Of a stretch of DNA of 10,820 nucleotides, positions 1-6,378 are shown in pieces. Position numbers and translations under genes: made by a program. The notes beneath the pieces were generated by a model that saw only the letters and a program-made list of their open reading frames with translations, was not told the origin of the DNA and made no database searches. Numbering within the stretch: the first letter of the stretch is position 1; the number at the start of each line of letters is the position of its first letter. The DNA comes from Thiotrichaceae bacterium. Lineage in GTDB: Bacteria; Pseudomonadota; Gammaproteobacteria; Thiotrichales; Thiotrichaceae. Location of the stretch: contig JANTHA010000056.1 in the NCBI GenBank assembly GCA_024762625.1, forward strand, positions 1-10,820, read 5' to 3'.

Positions 1-3
1 TAT

Positions 4-82
4 AAGGCATTATCTCCGTTGTTGCACATCTTGCGAAGGCAATGAGCATTCACTGCGATGTGCGCCTAGGATATAATGCCTT
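4..82. repeat. Long imperfect palindrome (hairpin or repeat element) at window edge
   Basis: The outer arms AAGGCATTAT (4-13) and ATAATGCCTT (73-82) are perfect complements. Inside them GCACATC (24-30) pairs with GATGTGC (57-63), and AATG/CATT closes the centre near 41-50. The arms therefore fold over their whole length with internal mismatches, like a folded repeat element or a structured RNA. It may continue beyond position 1. It carries no recognisable coding sequence, and I do not know the family. Confidence 0.55.
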
Positions 83-100
83 CTAGCCTTGCAGAAGAAA

Positions 101-122
101 CACCCTATTAATAGAGGTGCCC
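101..122. repeat. Short hairpin; copy 1 of ATTAATAGAGGYGCCC repeat
   Basis: ATTAATAGAGGTGCCC (107-122) recurs with a single C/T difference at 5514-5529, where it is the right half of a strong hairpin. Here the left half is shorter: CACC and CTAT (101-108) can pair with ATAG and GGTG across one bulged A. Both copies lie in gaps between genes. This suggests a degenerate dispersed hairpin unit, though two copies in one window are thin evidence. Confidence 0.4.
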
Positions 123-139
123 TGTAGATAAAAGCTTAT

Positions 140-167
140 TTGCCAATTCATGTCAGATCAGTACAAT
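140..167 (+). promoter_or_regulatory. Candidate sigma70-type promoter upstream of ndk
   Basis: TTGCCA (140-145, five of six matches to TTGACA) is separated by 16 bases from TACAAT (162-167, five of six matches to TATAAT). Transcription would start near 174. It would meet the strong terminator at 194-221 almost at once, giving either a transcript of about 50 nucleotides or an attenuated leader to ndk. The call rests on consensus matching only. Confidence 0.45.
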
Positions 168-193
168 AGTCCGACTTATTTACCCAATTCCAG

Positions 194-221
194 CCCACTT
201 CACACCCTGAAGTGGGTTTTT
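194..221 (+). terminator. Rho-independent terminator
   Basis: CCCACTTCA (194-202) and TGAAGTGGG (208-216) form a perfect 9-base-pair stem with a 5-base loop, followed directly by five T residues (217-221). This is a canonical intrinsic terminator on the + strand. It ends either a transcript entering from the left or the short transcript from the candidate promoter at 140-167. A second TGAAG at 228-232 could compete for the same left arm (CTTCA, 198-202), which is a possible but unproven anti-terminator pairing. Confidence 0.85.
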
Positions 222-298
222 CATTCCTGAAGCTGCTTGCTGCCGGCTAAAGCAGTACATTTTGGAACATTCGGGAGACAAATATACAGGAGGTTAAG

Positions 299-730
299 GT
301 GGCGAACGAACAGACATTATCAATTATAAAACCGGACGCAGTGGCAAAAAACGTGATAGGTGAAATCTACACCCGCTTTGAAAAAGGCGGCCTTAAAATC
401 GTCGCCGCCAAAATGAAACAATTAAGCAAAAGCGATGCAGAGGGATTTTACGCGGTGCATAAGGAGCGCCCTTTCTTTGGCGAGCTGGTGGCATTCATGA
501 CATCCGGCCCTGTCATGATCCAGGTTCTTGAAGGCGAAAACGCGGTTGCAAAAAATCGCGAACTGATGGGAGCGACCAACCCCAAAGAAGCAGAACCCGG
601 CACCATTCGCGCCGATTTTGCAGAAAACATCGATGAAAACGCCGTGCATGGTTCTGATAGTGCAGAAAATGCTAAAATAGAAATAGATTACTTCTTTTCG
701 GCAGATGAGATCTGCCCCCGGCTCCGTTAA
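299..730 (+). CDS. ndk: Nucleoside diphosphate kinase
   Basis: Ndk transfers the gamma-phosphate of ATP to other nucleoside diphosphates through a phosphohistidine, keeping cytosolic NTP and dNTP pools balanced. The 143-residue length is typical of bacterial Ndk. The N-terminus [10 protein letters not shown] carries the phosphate-binding lysine (K12). The active-site signature NAVHGSD is at 114-120, with H117 as the phosphorylated histidine. R87, T93, R104 and N114 match the usual nucleotide-binding positions. Translation starts at GTG 299, supported by AGGAGG at 288-293 five bases upstream, the best ribosome binding site in the window. The gene heads the ndk-rlmN-pilW-rodZ cluster, 52 bases before rlmN. 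A promoter followed by a terminator upstream suggests its leader could be attenuated, but this is inference. The identification is secure. Confidence 0.97.
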   Translation: MANEQTLSIIKPDAVAKNVIGEIYTRFEKGGLKIVAAKMKQLSKSDAEGFYAVHKERPFFGELVAFMTSGPVMIQVLEGENAVAKNRELMGATNPKEAEPGTIRADFAENIDENAVHGSDSAENAKIEIDYFFSADEICPRLR

Positions 731-782
731 ACCGCTGCAAACCAATGCAACGCCAGCACGGCGAATAAAACGCCAGACAATC

Positions 783-1886
783 ATGAACCAGGCTACATCA
801 CCAAAAATCAACCTGCTTGATTTTACAAGCGACGGGCTTAAACGCTTTTTCCAGGAACGCGGAGAAAAGCCATTTCGCGCGACCCAGATCATCAAATGGA
901 TACACCAGTTCAACATTGATGATTATTCTAAAATGACCAATGTTAGCAAAGCCTTGCGCGCCGAACTTGAAGCTATTTCCGAGATACGTGCGCCCGCGAT
1001 TGTACTCGACAAGGCCTCCTCTGACGGCACCCATAAATGGTTGCTCAGGCTGGATGACGGCAACTGTATCGAAACGGTATTCATACCCGAAGATGGCCGC
1101 GGCACTTTATGTGTTTCCTCTCAGGTCGGCTGCGCGCTGGATTGTACATTCTGCTCCACTGCACGCCAGGGCTTTAATCGCAACCTGACGGTCGCCGAAA
1201 TCATTGGCCAGCTATGGATAGCCAAAAAGGTATTACAGCCCGATCCCTCCAGTGATCGCGTTATCAGCAATGTGGTGATGATGGGCATGGGCGAGCCGCT
1301 GCTTAATTACGACAATGTGGTCGACGCCATGACCCTGATGCTGGATGATAACGCCTATGGACTCAGCAAACGCCGCGTTACGCTAAGCACCTCCGGCGTA
1401 GTTCCCGCACTGGATCGATTGCGCAAGCAGATTGATGTGAGCCTGGCCATTTCACTGCACGCCCCGAATGATGAGTTACGCAACCAGCTGGTGCCCATTA
1501 ATCGTAAATACCCAATCAAAACGCTGATTGACGCCTGTCTACGTTATCTGGATGGCAAGGCGGGTCGCGAGAAAATCACCATTGAATATGTCATGCTGCA
1601 TCAAGTGAACGATTCGGATCAACACGCACGCGAATTGGTGCGCTTATTAAAAGATGTACCTGTCAAGGTCAATTTGATACCATTTAATCCGTTTCCAGAA
1701 ACACGTTATGCGCGCTCATCCAACAACCGCATACACCGTTTCCGGGAAATACTGGAAGCAGCGAACATGATTACCATCACCCGTAAAACGCGCGGACAGG
1801 ATATTGACGCCGCCTGCGGACAACTGGCCGGTGAGGTTAATGATAAAAGCCGGCGGGAAATACACTTCGCGCGTATCGAAACATGA
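783..1886 (+). CDS. rlmN: Dual-specificity 23S rRNA/tRNA adenine C2-methyltransferase (radical SAM)
   Basis: RlmN methylates C2 of A2503 in 23S rRNA and A37 in some tRNAs using radical SAM chemistry and a methyl-cysteine intermediate. The chosen ATG at 783 gives 367 residues. The same frame is open back to an ATG at 705, but that lies inside ndk and would add 26 residues unlike the family. From 783 the protein begins [16 protein letters not shown], the normal RlmN start. The 4Fe-4S ligands are C117, C121 and C124. C345 corresponds to the methyl-carrying cysteine (C355 in E. coli), C110 to its partner C118, and E97 to the catalytic glutamate. GMGEPLLN (168-175) and STSG (202-205) are the SAM-binding motifs. 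No clear Shine-Dalgarno precedes the start, and a small GGCG/CGCC inverted repeat (760-774) lies just upstream. Confidence 0.96.
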   Translation: MNQATSPKINLLDFTSDGLKRFFQERGEKPFRATQIIKWIHQFNIDDYSKMTNVSKALRAELEAISEIRAPAIVLDKASSDGTHKWLLRLDDGNCIETVFIPEDGRGTLCVSSQVGCALDCTFCSTARQGFNRNLTVAEIIGQLWIAKKVLQPDPSSDRVISNVVMMGMGEPLLNYDNVVDAMTLMLDDNAYGLSKRRVTLSTSGVVPALDRLRKQIDVSLAISLHAPNDELRNQLVPINRKYPIKTLIDACLRYLDGKAGREKITIEYVMLHQVNDSDQHARELVRLLKDVPVKVNLIPFNPFPETRYARSSNNRIHRFREILEAANMITITRKTRGQDIDAACGQLAGEVNDKSRREIHFARIET

Positions 1887-1948
1887 TGTGTTACGGCGTA
1901 AGTTATTGTAGAGACTGAATACGTGTGTTGACCTGTTAACAGGATAAA

Positions 1949-1956
1949 AGGCAAGT
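1949..1956. repeat. Left target-site duplication of the MITE
   Basis: AGGCAAGT here is repeated exactly at 2096-2103, directly abutting the two ends of the palindromic element. The match ends at eight bases on both sides, as expected for a transposition target duplication. Confidence 0.75.
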
Positions 1957-2095
1957 GTATCTACTCAGCGTTTAGATTTTGATTCAGTTCAAGGCATTTT
2001 CGCACGGAGAATGTGAGCATATAGTTAATATGTGACCATTCGAGTACGAAAATAACGCCGAAATGGAGCAAAAGATGAATACGCTGAGTAGTTAC
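1957..2095. mobile_element. MITE-like palindromic element (139 bp) with 8-bp target duplication
   Basis: The ends are inverted repeats: GTATCTACTCAGCGT on the left (1957-1971) and its near-complement on the right (2081-2095), matching at 14 of 15 positions. The inner arms also pair in part, for example ATTTTCGCAC (1996-2005) against GTACGAAAAT (2044-2053) at 9 of 10 positions, and CATAT/ATATG around a 5-base centre near 2025. The whole element is therefore an imperfect palindrome with no coding capacity. It is flanked by identical 8-base direct repeats (1949-1956 and 2096-2103). Size, terminal repeats, lack of a transposase and target duplication together define a MITE-like non-autonomous element. 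From family knowledge, 8-base duplications and ends beginning GTAA are typical of IS66-type transposons. The right end reads GTAA inward, so an IS66-type transposase is a possible mobiliser. That assignment is inference. Confidence 0.78.
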
Positions 2096-2103
2096 AGGCA
2101 AGT
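2096..2103. repeat. Right target-site duplication of the MITE
   Basis: AGGCAAGT, identical to 1949-1956 and directly abutting the right terminal repeat of the element. Confidence 0.75.
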
Positions 2104-2182
2104 TAGATATTTTAGATTAAATACAATTTACAAGTAACTGACTAACAACAATAAACTGATTGAATAAATAAGGGGCTATTCA

Positions 2183-2938
2183 ATGAACTTCAGATTAAAA
2201 CCATTAGGGCTGGCTGCTTTACTGGGAGCCGGTTTATTCCTCGGCGCCTGTAGCCAGATCACAAACGCCAGTCATGATGCCAAGGCTGCAGAATATAATG
2301 CCGAACTCGGCGTAAAGTATTTACAAAGCGGTCGCTTGCAACTAGCCAATCAAAAACTGCTTAAGGCGCTGGAACAAAATCCGGATTCAGTCAAAGCCCA
2401 TCACTACTTCGCCATTTTGAAACAACGGCTTGAAGAAAATGACAAGGCGGAAGAACACTTTAAAAAAGCGCTGGAAATTGACCCTAAAAACCCTGAAATC
2501 AGAAATAATTATGGCTCCTTTCTATGTAGCACGAATCGACGCCAGGCGGCCATTAAACAATTTTTGATGGCTGTTAAAGATCCGCTTTACAGTACGCCCG
2601 AATACGCCTATACCAACGCAGGCATTTGCAGCTACAAGGCCAATCAACCAGAACAGGCAGAGAAATATTTTCGCATGGCCTTGAAAAAACACAGCTCCTT
2701 CAGTTCCGCACTGTTACAGATGGCCAAATTATACTACGATAAAAAGGATTACCCGCGCGCCCAGGCTTTTCTGTTACGCTATGAAAAAGTTGGTAAATCA
2801 ACGCCAGACGCCTTGTTGCTCTGTTCAAAACTGAATAAGAAAATGGGCAATCCGGCCAAGGCGAGTCGCTGTAGCGCAGCCTTGCTCAGGCTCTTCCCCA
2901 CCAGCGACGAAGCAAATAGCATCACTAATAATCGCTAG
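2183..2938 (+). CDS. pilW: Type IV pilus biogenesis/stability lipoprotein PilW/PilF (TPR)
   Basis: PilF/PilW is the outer-membrane lipoprotein pilotin that localises the type IV pilus secretin PilQ and supports its multimerisation. The 251-residue product has a lipoprotein signal peptide with lipobox LGAC and lipidated C23. Tandem TPR helices run from about 36 to 235; the clearest units are near 36-69, 70-103 (ALEIDPKNPEIRNNYG boundary), 141-174 and 175-208. Length, the YNAELGVKYLQSGRLQLA opening and the place between rlmN and rodZ all match the family. ATG 2183 is preceded by AGGGG (2171-2175). The MITE sits 87 bases upstream, so the native leader has been altered. TACAAT at 2122-2127 is a possible -10 box without a good -35. 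No other pilus gene is visible, so the pilus role rests on family and position. Confidence 0.9.
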   Translation: MNFRLKPLGLAALLGAGLFLGACSQITNASHDAKAAEYNAELGVKYLQSGRLQLANQKLLKALEQNPDSVKAHHYFAILKQRLEENDKAEEHFKKALEIDPKNPEIRNNYGSFLCSTNRRQAAIKQFLMAVKDPLYSTPEYAYTNAGICSYKANQPEQAEKYFRMALKKHSSFSSALLQMAKLYYDKKDYPRAQAFLLRYEKVGKSTPDALLLCSKLNKKMGNPAKASRCSAALLRLFPTSDEANSITNNR

Positions 2939-2951
2939 CAATCAGCTAGCG
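2933..2951. repeat. Perfect small hairpin over the pilW stop codon
   Basis: CGCTAGC (2933-2939) and GCTAGCG (2945-2951) are perfect complements around the loop AATCA. The pilW stop TAG (2936-2938) lies in the left arm. Only a short TTT follows, so this is a poor intrinsic terminator. It may mark the mRNA 3' end or act as a partial block before rodZ. Confidence 0.45.
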
Positions 2952-2969
2952 CAGTTTAACTCTAACCAG

Positions 2970-2975
2970 TATAAT
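2970..2975 (+). promoter_or_regulatory. Perfect TATAAT box immediately before rodZ
   Basis: TATAAT occupies 2970-2975 and the rodZ ATG begins at 2984. If the box is used, transcription would start at about 2982-2984, giving a nearly leaderless rodZ mRNA. That fits the absence of any Shine-Dalgarno before the ATG. No good -35 hexamer lies at the expected distance, so the call is tentative. Confidence 0.3.
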
Positions 2976-2983
2976 CTCACGCC

Positions 2984-4117
2984 ATGTCAGTAAAAAGGGA
3001 AAAGAAAGAAGCCGCCGCGACTCAGGAAGAGCTTGCAGGCAGCCTCGGCGCACTATTAATAGAATACCGTGAATCCGCCGGCTATTCGGTTACGCAGACC
3101 GCCGATGCATTATGCCTTGCTGAAAACACCATTATCAGGCTTGAAAATGAACAGTTTGAAACACTGGCGGAACCACCCTATATACGGGGTTATTTACGCG
3201 GATATGCAAAAATCGCCGAGAAATCGCCAGATGAATTGATCGGAATTTACGAAACCTTGCGCGGCGCGGCTCCGGATGAATTGCAGCATCGTTTCAAACC
3301 GGCATCTTCCTTTCATCGTAAACGATCATTCTTCCCTTTATTGGTCAGGCTCGCGATTGCCGGACTCGTCATCGCAGTTTTATTGGCGGTTTTCATGACC
3401 CCAGGCGTTCAGAACTGGTTTAGCAAAACCTGGAGCGGCTTTTCCCAGCAAGGCGCGCCTCATCCAGGCGACTCGCAAAATAATCCGGAACTCCTTGGCA
3501 ATATGCCCGCTCCGTTGCCAATGACAGATGGAGCTGACGCCGATAGTCAGCACGCCACTGATCATAAAGTCAATGCTAACAAAACCAATTCAGACAATAA
3601 TGACGAGAATAAAAAGCCCCTTGATAAAACCCTGGCCCAACTCGCGAATATTGATTTTCCCATTGAGGATAAAGCCAGGGACAAGATTAATGACAAGGCT
3701 ACAGCGAATGAGGCTACAGCGAATAAGGCTGCAACGAATAACGAAGGAAAAAATAAAAAACCAGGCGATAACTTAAACCCCGTAAGTGCGGGTAACAACA
3801 AGTCCGAAGCCAACAACACAACCCAAAAAGACAAACAACAAGAAAAGCAAGCTGACTCAGGCGCTAATGCATCAAACAACAAGGTCAACATCAAACTGAA
3901 ATTCAACAAGGAAGTATGGCTGCGCATCCGGGATAAAAACAATAAAACCGTGTATGAAGGACAAACTCCCGCAGGAAATGAAAAAATACTGGAGCTGGAA
4001 AAACCACTCAAATTCCGCGTTGGCAATGCACAGGGCGTTTCCATTTTCGTGGATGGAAAACCCAAGGATATTTCTCCCTACATCAAAGGCAGCATTGCCA
4101 ATTTCACAATACAATAG
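2984..4117 (+). CDS. rodZ: Cell shape protein RodZ (cytoskeletal HTH membrane protein)
   Basis: RodZ is a bitopic inner-membrane protein that links cytoplasmic MreB filaments to the periplasmic wall-elongation machinery. The 377 residues show the full layout. A cytoplasmic helix-turn-helix domain spans about 20-90 and includes the family stretch LENEQFETLAEPPYIRGYLR (53-72). A basic segment (HRKR, 111-114) precedes one transmembrane helix at about 117-138. A long periplasmic linker (about 150-299) is rich in Asn, Lys, Asp and Ala, and the C-terminal beta domain (DUF4115 type) occupies about 300-377 with VWLRIRDKNNKTVYEG. The product is longer than E. coli RodZ (337 residues) mainly in the linker. 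The start at 2984 has no Shine-Dalgarno, but the HTH domain begins soon after. In most gammaproteobacteria ispG follows directly; here it does not. Confidence 0.94.
   Translation: MSVKREKKEAAATQEELAGSLGALLIEYRESAGYSVTQTADALCLAENTIIRLENEQFETLAEPPYIRGYLRGYAKIAEKSPDELIGIYETLRGAAPDELQHRFKPASSFHRKRSFFPLLVRLAIAGLVIAVLLAVFMTPGVQNWFSKTWSGFSQQGAPHPGDSQNNPELLGNMPAPLPMTDGADADSQHATDHKVNANKTNSDNNDENKKPLDKTLAQLANIDFPIEDKARDKINDKATANEATANKAATNNEGKNKKPGDNLNPVSAGNNKSEANNTTQKDKQQEKQADSGANASNNKVNIKLKFNKEVWLRIRDKNNKTVYEGQTPAGNEKILELEKPLKFRVGNAQGVSIFVDGKPKDISPYIKGSIANFTIQ
3696..3740 (+). repeat. Three tandem 15-bp units inside the rodZ linker
   Basis: AGGCTACAGCGAATG (3696-3710), AGGCTACAGCGAATA (3711-3725) and AGGCTGCAACGAATA (3726-3740) are in-frame tandem copies encoding the Ala/Thr/Asn/Lys-rich stretch at about residues 238-252. 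The first two differ by one base and the third has drifted, which looks like recent slippage in a disordered linker. Confidence 0.85.
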
Positions 4118-4152
4118 ACGCTTTACGCTACGATAATCAACATAACCACCCT

Positions 4153-4188
4153 GCATTTATACAAGCATTTATACAAGCATTCATACAA
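4153..4188 (+). repeat. Three tandem 12-bp units just upstream of hisS
   Basis: GCATTTATACAA occurs at 4153-4164 and 4165-4176, and as GCATTCATACAA at 4177-4188. The array ends 10 bases before the hisS ATG at 4199 and fills the place where a ribosome binding site would normally be. No Shine-Dalgarno is visible. The array lies in the 81-base rodZ-hisS gap where ispG is usually found. Confidence 0.85.
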
Positions 4189-4198
4189 GCAATCATCC

Positions 4199-5482
4199 AT
4201 GGCAAAAAATATCCAATCTGTGCGCGGCATGCGCGACATACTTCCGACTCAAAGCGCCAGCTGGCAATTCATCGAAAACACCGCACGCACCCTGTTTAAC
4301 AGCTATGGCTATCAGGAATTACGCACCCCAGTGGTTGAACCTACGGGACTTTTCAAGCGCGCCATCGGAGACGCCACGGATATAGTTGAAAAGGAAATGT
4401 ACACCTTTGAAGACCGCAATGGCGACAGCCTGACGCTTAGACCCGAAGGCACCGCTGGCTGTGTGCGCGCTGGTTTGCAACATGGATTATTCCACAACCA
4501 GCAACAACGCATCTGGTACACCGGCCCCATGTTTCGCCATGAACGTCCTCAAAAAGGGCGTTATCGTCAGTTCTATCAGGCTGGCATTGAAACCTTCGGT
4601 ATTGCTGGGCCGGATATAGATGCGGAAGTGATCGCAATAGCGGCGCGTCTATGGAAAAAACTGGACATTGAAAACGTCAGACTCGAAATCAATTCACTGG
4701 GCAGCGATGCCGCAAGAGAAGCCTATCGCGAAATTTTAATTGACTACTTCACGCAACATCAAGACCAGCTTGACGATGATTCCAGACGACGTCTGCATAA
4801 AAACCCGCTACGCATACTGGATAGTAAAAACCCGGCAATGAAAGAACTGGTGGCAAACGCCCCCGACCTGCTGGATTACCTTGACGATGAATCCAGCAGC
4901 CATTTTGAAGGTCTTAAAAAGCGTTTGGACAGCATGGGGATTGCCTATCAGGTAAACTCCAGGCTGGTGCGCGGCATCGACTATTACAACCGCACTGTGT
5001 TTGAATGGATTACCGACGATCTTGGCGCACAGGGCACGATTTGCGCCGGCGGCCGCTACGATGGACTGGTCAAACAGCTGGGCGGACGAGAAACGCCAGC
5101 CTGTGGTTTTGGCATCGGCCTTGATCGACTACAATTGTTAATCGAATCGCTTAACATAGACATCCCTGATCAAAATCCACACGCGTATTTCGTACTGCTT
5201 GGCGAACAGGCGGAACTGACTGGCCTGCAACTTGCCGAACAAATCAGAAACAGCCACCCTTCGCTAAGACTACTGGTCAATGGCGGAGCCGGCAGCTTTA
5301 AATCACAACTTAAACGCGCCGATAAATCTGCGGCGGATTATGCGTTTATTCTCGGGGAAAGTGAAATGGAAGCCTCTGAAATCATTATTAAGCCACTGCG
5401 CAAAGCGCTTGCGATCAGCGACCAGCAAAGCATCCCTCAGAGCAAACTGGATGATGTGATTAAAAATGACATTCTGGCCTGA
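4199..5482 (+). CDS. hisS: Histidine--tRNA ligase
   Basis: HisRS is a class II aminoacyl-tRNA synthetase that charges tRNA-His in the cytosol as a homodimer. At 427 residues it has the normal bacterial length. Visible landmarks are the N-terminal [10 protein letters not shown], the RPEGTAG loop (81-87), class II motif 2 (about 112-131, [15 protein letters not shown]), and the histidine-specific motifs [15 protein letters not shown] (256-270, with catalytic R258) and AGGRYDGL (283-290). Motif 3 is GFGIGLDRL (303-311). The C-terminal anticodon-binding domain runs from about 328, including the [11 protein letters not shown] stretch. ATG 4199 matches the family N-terminus but lacks a Shine-Dalgarno and is preceded by tandem 12-base repeats. 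The gene is intact, and a strong hairpin ten bases after the stop separates it from yfgM. Confidence 0.97.
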   Translation: MAKNIQSVRGMRDILPTQSASWQFIENTARTLFNSYGYQELRTPVVEPTGLFKRAIGDATDIVEKEMYTFEDRNGDSLTLRPEGTAGCVRAGLQHGLFHNQQQRIWYTGPMFRHERPQKGRYRQFYQAGIETFGIAGPDIDAEVIAIAARLWKKLDIENVRLEINSLGSDAAREAYREILIDYFTQHQDQLDDDSRRRLHKNPLRILDSKNPAMKELVANAPDLLDYLDDESSSHFEGLKKRLDSMGIAYQVNSRLVRGIDYYNRTVFEWITDDLGAQGTICAGGRYDGLVKQLGGRETPACGFGIGLDRLQLLIESLNIDIPDQNPHAYFVLLGEQAELTGLQLAEQIRNSHPSLRLLVNGGAGSFKSQLKRADKSAADYAFILGESEMEASEIIIKPLRKALAISDQQSIPQSKLDDVIKNDILA

Positions 5483-5491
5483 GGATTTAAC

Positions 5492-5529
5492 GGGCGTCTC
5501 TATCAATATCTGTATTAATAGAGGCGCCC
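5492..5529. terminator. Strong hairpin after hisS; copy 2 of the ATTAATAGAGGYGCCC repeat
   Basis: GGGCGTCTCTAT (5492-5503) pairs with ATAGAGGCGCCC (5518-5529) at 11 of 12 positions, the exception being a G-T pair. AATA (5505-5508) and TATT (5513-5516) extend the stem inward to a TCTG loop. The following bases are ATAAGTTATTTT, so the T tract is delayed and broken. It could act as a terminator after hisS, but it also shares 16 bases with 107-122 and may be a dispersed repeat. Confidence 0.5.
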
Positions 5530-5562
5530 ATAAGTTATTTTACTGATTTTTCAGTCAGTTTT

Positions 5563-5571
5563 TGGTATGGT
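5563..5571 (+). promoter_or_regulatory. Candidate extended -10 promoter for yfgM-bamB
   Basis: TGGTATGGT (5563-5571) fits an extended -10 element, TGn followed by TATGGT. It lies about 75 bases before the chosen yfgM start, right after the hairpin at 5492-5529. No good -35 is present, and a small inverted repeat ACTGA/TCAGT (5542-5555) sits just upstream. It would let yfgM and bamB be transcribed independently of hisS. Confidence 0.3.
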
Positions 5572-5646
5572 CGCGTGCATTAAATGTCAAGCAATCACAA
5601 ACAAATAGAAACAGTTAGAAAACAACACGTAGGAAAAAATACACTC

Positions 5647-6372
5647 ATGGCAGATTTTGACTTGAAATCCGATGAAGAAAAAGCAGAAGAACTAAAACAA
5701 TGGTGGAAAGATAACGGTCTATCCGTGTTTCTTGGCATTGCGCTCGCTATTGGCGGCATGTTTGGCTGGCAACAGTGGAAGGAATATAAAAAAACCAGGG
5801 CTGAAGGCGCTTCCCGTCTCTTTTCACAGCTTAACGATGAGGAGAAACTAGCCAGCAACGAAAGCACTGAAATTATTAAAAAACTGGAAACCGACTATGA
5901 TGGCACGCCCTACAATACGCTTGCCGCGCTTGCCGCCGCCAAAAAGTATTGTGTTTCCGACAAGCTGGATGAATGCATTTCAGAACTTCGCAAGGCAAGC
6001 AAAAGCGACCAGGCGGAAATTGCGGATATCGCCCGACTGCGTCTGGCGCGCGTCTTGATTGCAGCAAAAAAACCGGATGAAGCAAAAACACTGCTTGAAA
6101 CTAAAATGCCCATCGCCTATGCATCGCTTGTAAATGAAATCAAAGGCGATATCTATTTCGCCAAACAAGATATTGAAAAAGCCCGTGAAGCCTATGATCG
6201 CGCCATTTTAAGCGCCGCCGGACAAAGCGTGGAATTCCTTAAAATGAAGCGCGACGACCTGGGAAGCAGCCCGACGACGCCTACAACGCCTTCGAAGAAA
6301 ACAAGCAATCAGGATTCAGGCAAGCAGAATTCAGGCAAAATCGAAACTTCCACCCAAAAAGCAGGAGCGTAA
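5647..6372 (+). CDS. yfgM: YfgM-type TPR membrane protein (SecYEG/BamB-associated ancillary chaperone)
   Basis: YfgM is an inner-membrane protein with a periplasmic TPR domain. In E. coli it associates with SecYEG and PpiD and is linked to outer-membrane protein biogenesis. The product has 241 residues from ATG 5647. The cytoplasmic N-terminus MADFDLKSDEEKAEELKQWW is followed by one transmembrane helix at about 24-41, the usual WQQWKEYKKTRA boundary, and TPR-like helices up to about 200. An upstream in-frame ATG at 5584 would add 21 polar residues unlike the family. I prefer 5647, with TAGGA at 5630-5634 as a weak binding site. The C-terminal tail (about 205-241) is low-complexity Ser/Thr/Pro/Lys and contains a tandem 15-base duplication. 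It ends seven bases before the bamB start. Confidence 0.88.
   Translation: MADFDLKSDEEKAEELKQWWKDNGLSVFLGIALAIGGMFGWQQWKEYKKTRAEGASRLFSQLNDEEKLASNESTEIIKKLETDYDGTPYNTLAALAAAKKYCVSDKLDECISELRKASKSDQAEIADIARLRLARVLIAAKKPDEAKTLLETKMPIAYASLVNEIKGDIYFAKQDIEKAREAYDRAILSAAGQSVEFLKMKRDDLGSSPTTPTTPSKKTSNQDSGKQNSGKIETSTQKAGA
6310..6339 (+). repeat. Tandem 15-bp duplication in the yfgM tail
   Basis: CAGGATTCAGGCAAG (6310-6324) and CAGAATTCAGGCAAA (6325-6339) are adjacent in-frame copies with two differences. They encode the repeated Gln-(Asp/Asn)-Ser-Gly-Lys at about residues 222-231. Confidence 0.75.
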
Positions 6373-6378
6373 TGCGGC

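Larger units (their letters stand above)
1..298. other. Non-coding region upstream of ndk
   Basis: This 298-base stretch has no credible coding region on either strand. From left to right it holds a long imperfect hairpin at the window edge (4-82), a short hairpin carrying a 16-base repeat (101-122), a plausible sigma70-type promoter (140-167), a strong intrinsic terminator (194-221), a weaker inverted repeat CTGCTT/AAGCAG (233-238 and 250-255), and the ndk ribosome binding site (288-293). The gene that ends to the left lies outside the window, so it is unclear whether the first 190 bases are its 3' untranslated tail, a small RNA, or a repeat element. Confidence 0.6.

Noticed and set aside
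1..222. Known structured RNA (6S RNA, tmRNA) or tRNA upstream of ndk
   Set aside because: I see no cloverleaf, no CCA-adjacent acceptor pairing, and no recognisable 6S or tmRNA core. Only hairpins and a terminator can be supported.
262..288. TTGGAA ... TATACA as a second ndk promoter
   Set aside because: The spacer is only 15 bases and the -10 would overlap the ribosome binding site, putting the transcription start almost at the GTG.
705..782. Upstream ATG at 705 extending rlmN by 26 residues
   Set aside because: It overlaps ndk, and the added residues do not look like an RlmN N-terminus. ATG 783 gives the family start.
422..916. 164-codon open frame on the - strand across ndk and the rlmN start
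   Set aside because: It lies antisense to two well-identified genes, has no family resemblance and no binding site. It is a shadow of coding sequence.
3562..4065. 167-codon open frame on the - strand inside rodZ
   Set aside because: It mirrors the low-complexity Asn/Lys linker, giving an artificial Leu/Ser/Phe-rich product. It is antisense to an intact RodZ.
5584..5646. ATG 5584 as the yfgM start
   Set aside because: It would add 21 polar residues atypical of YfgM, and no ribosome binding site precedes it.
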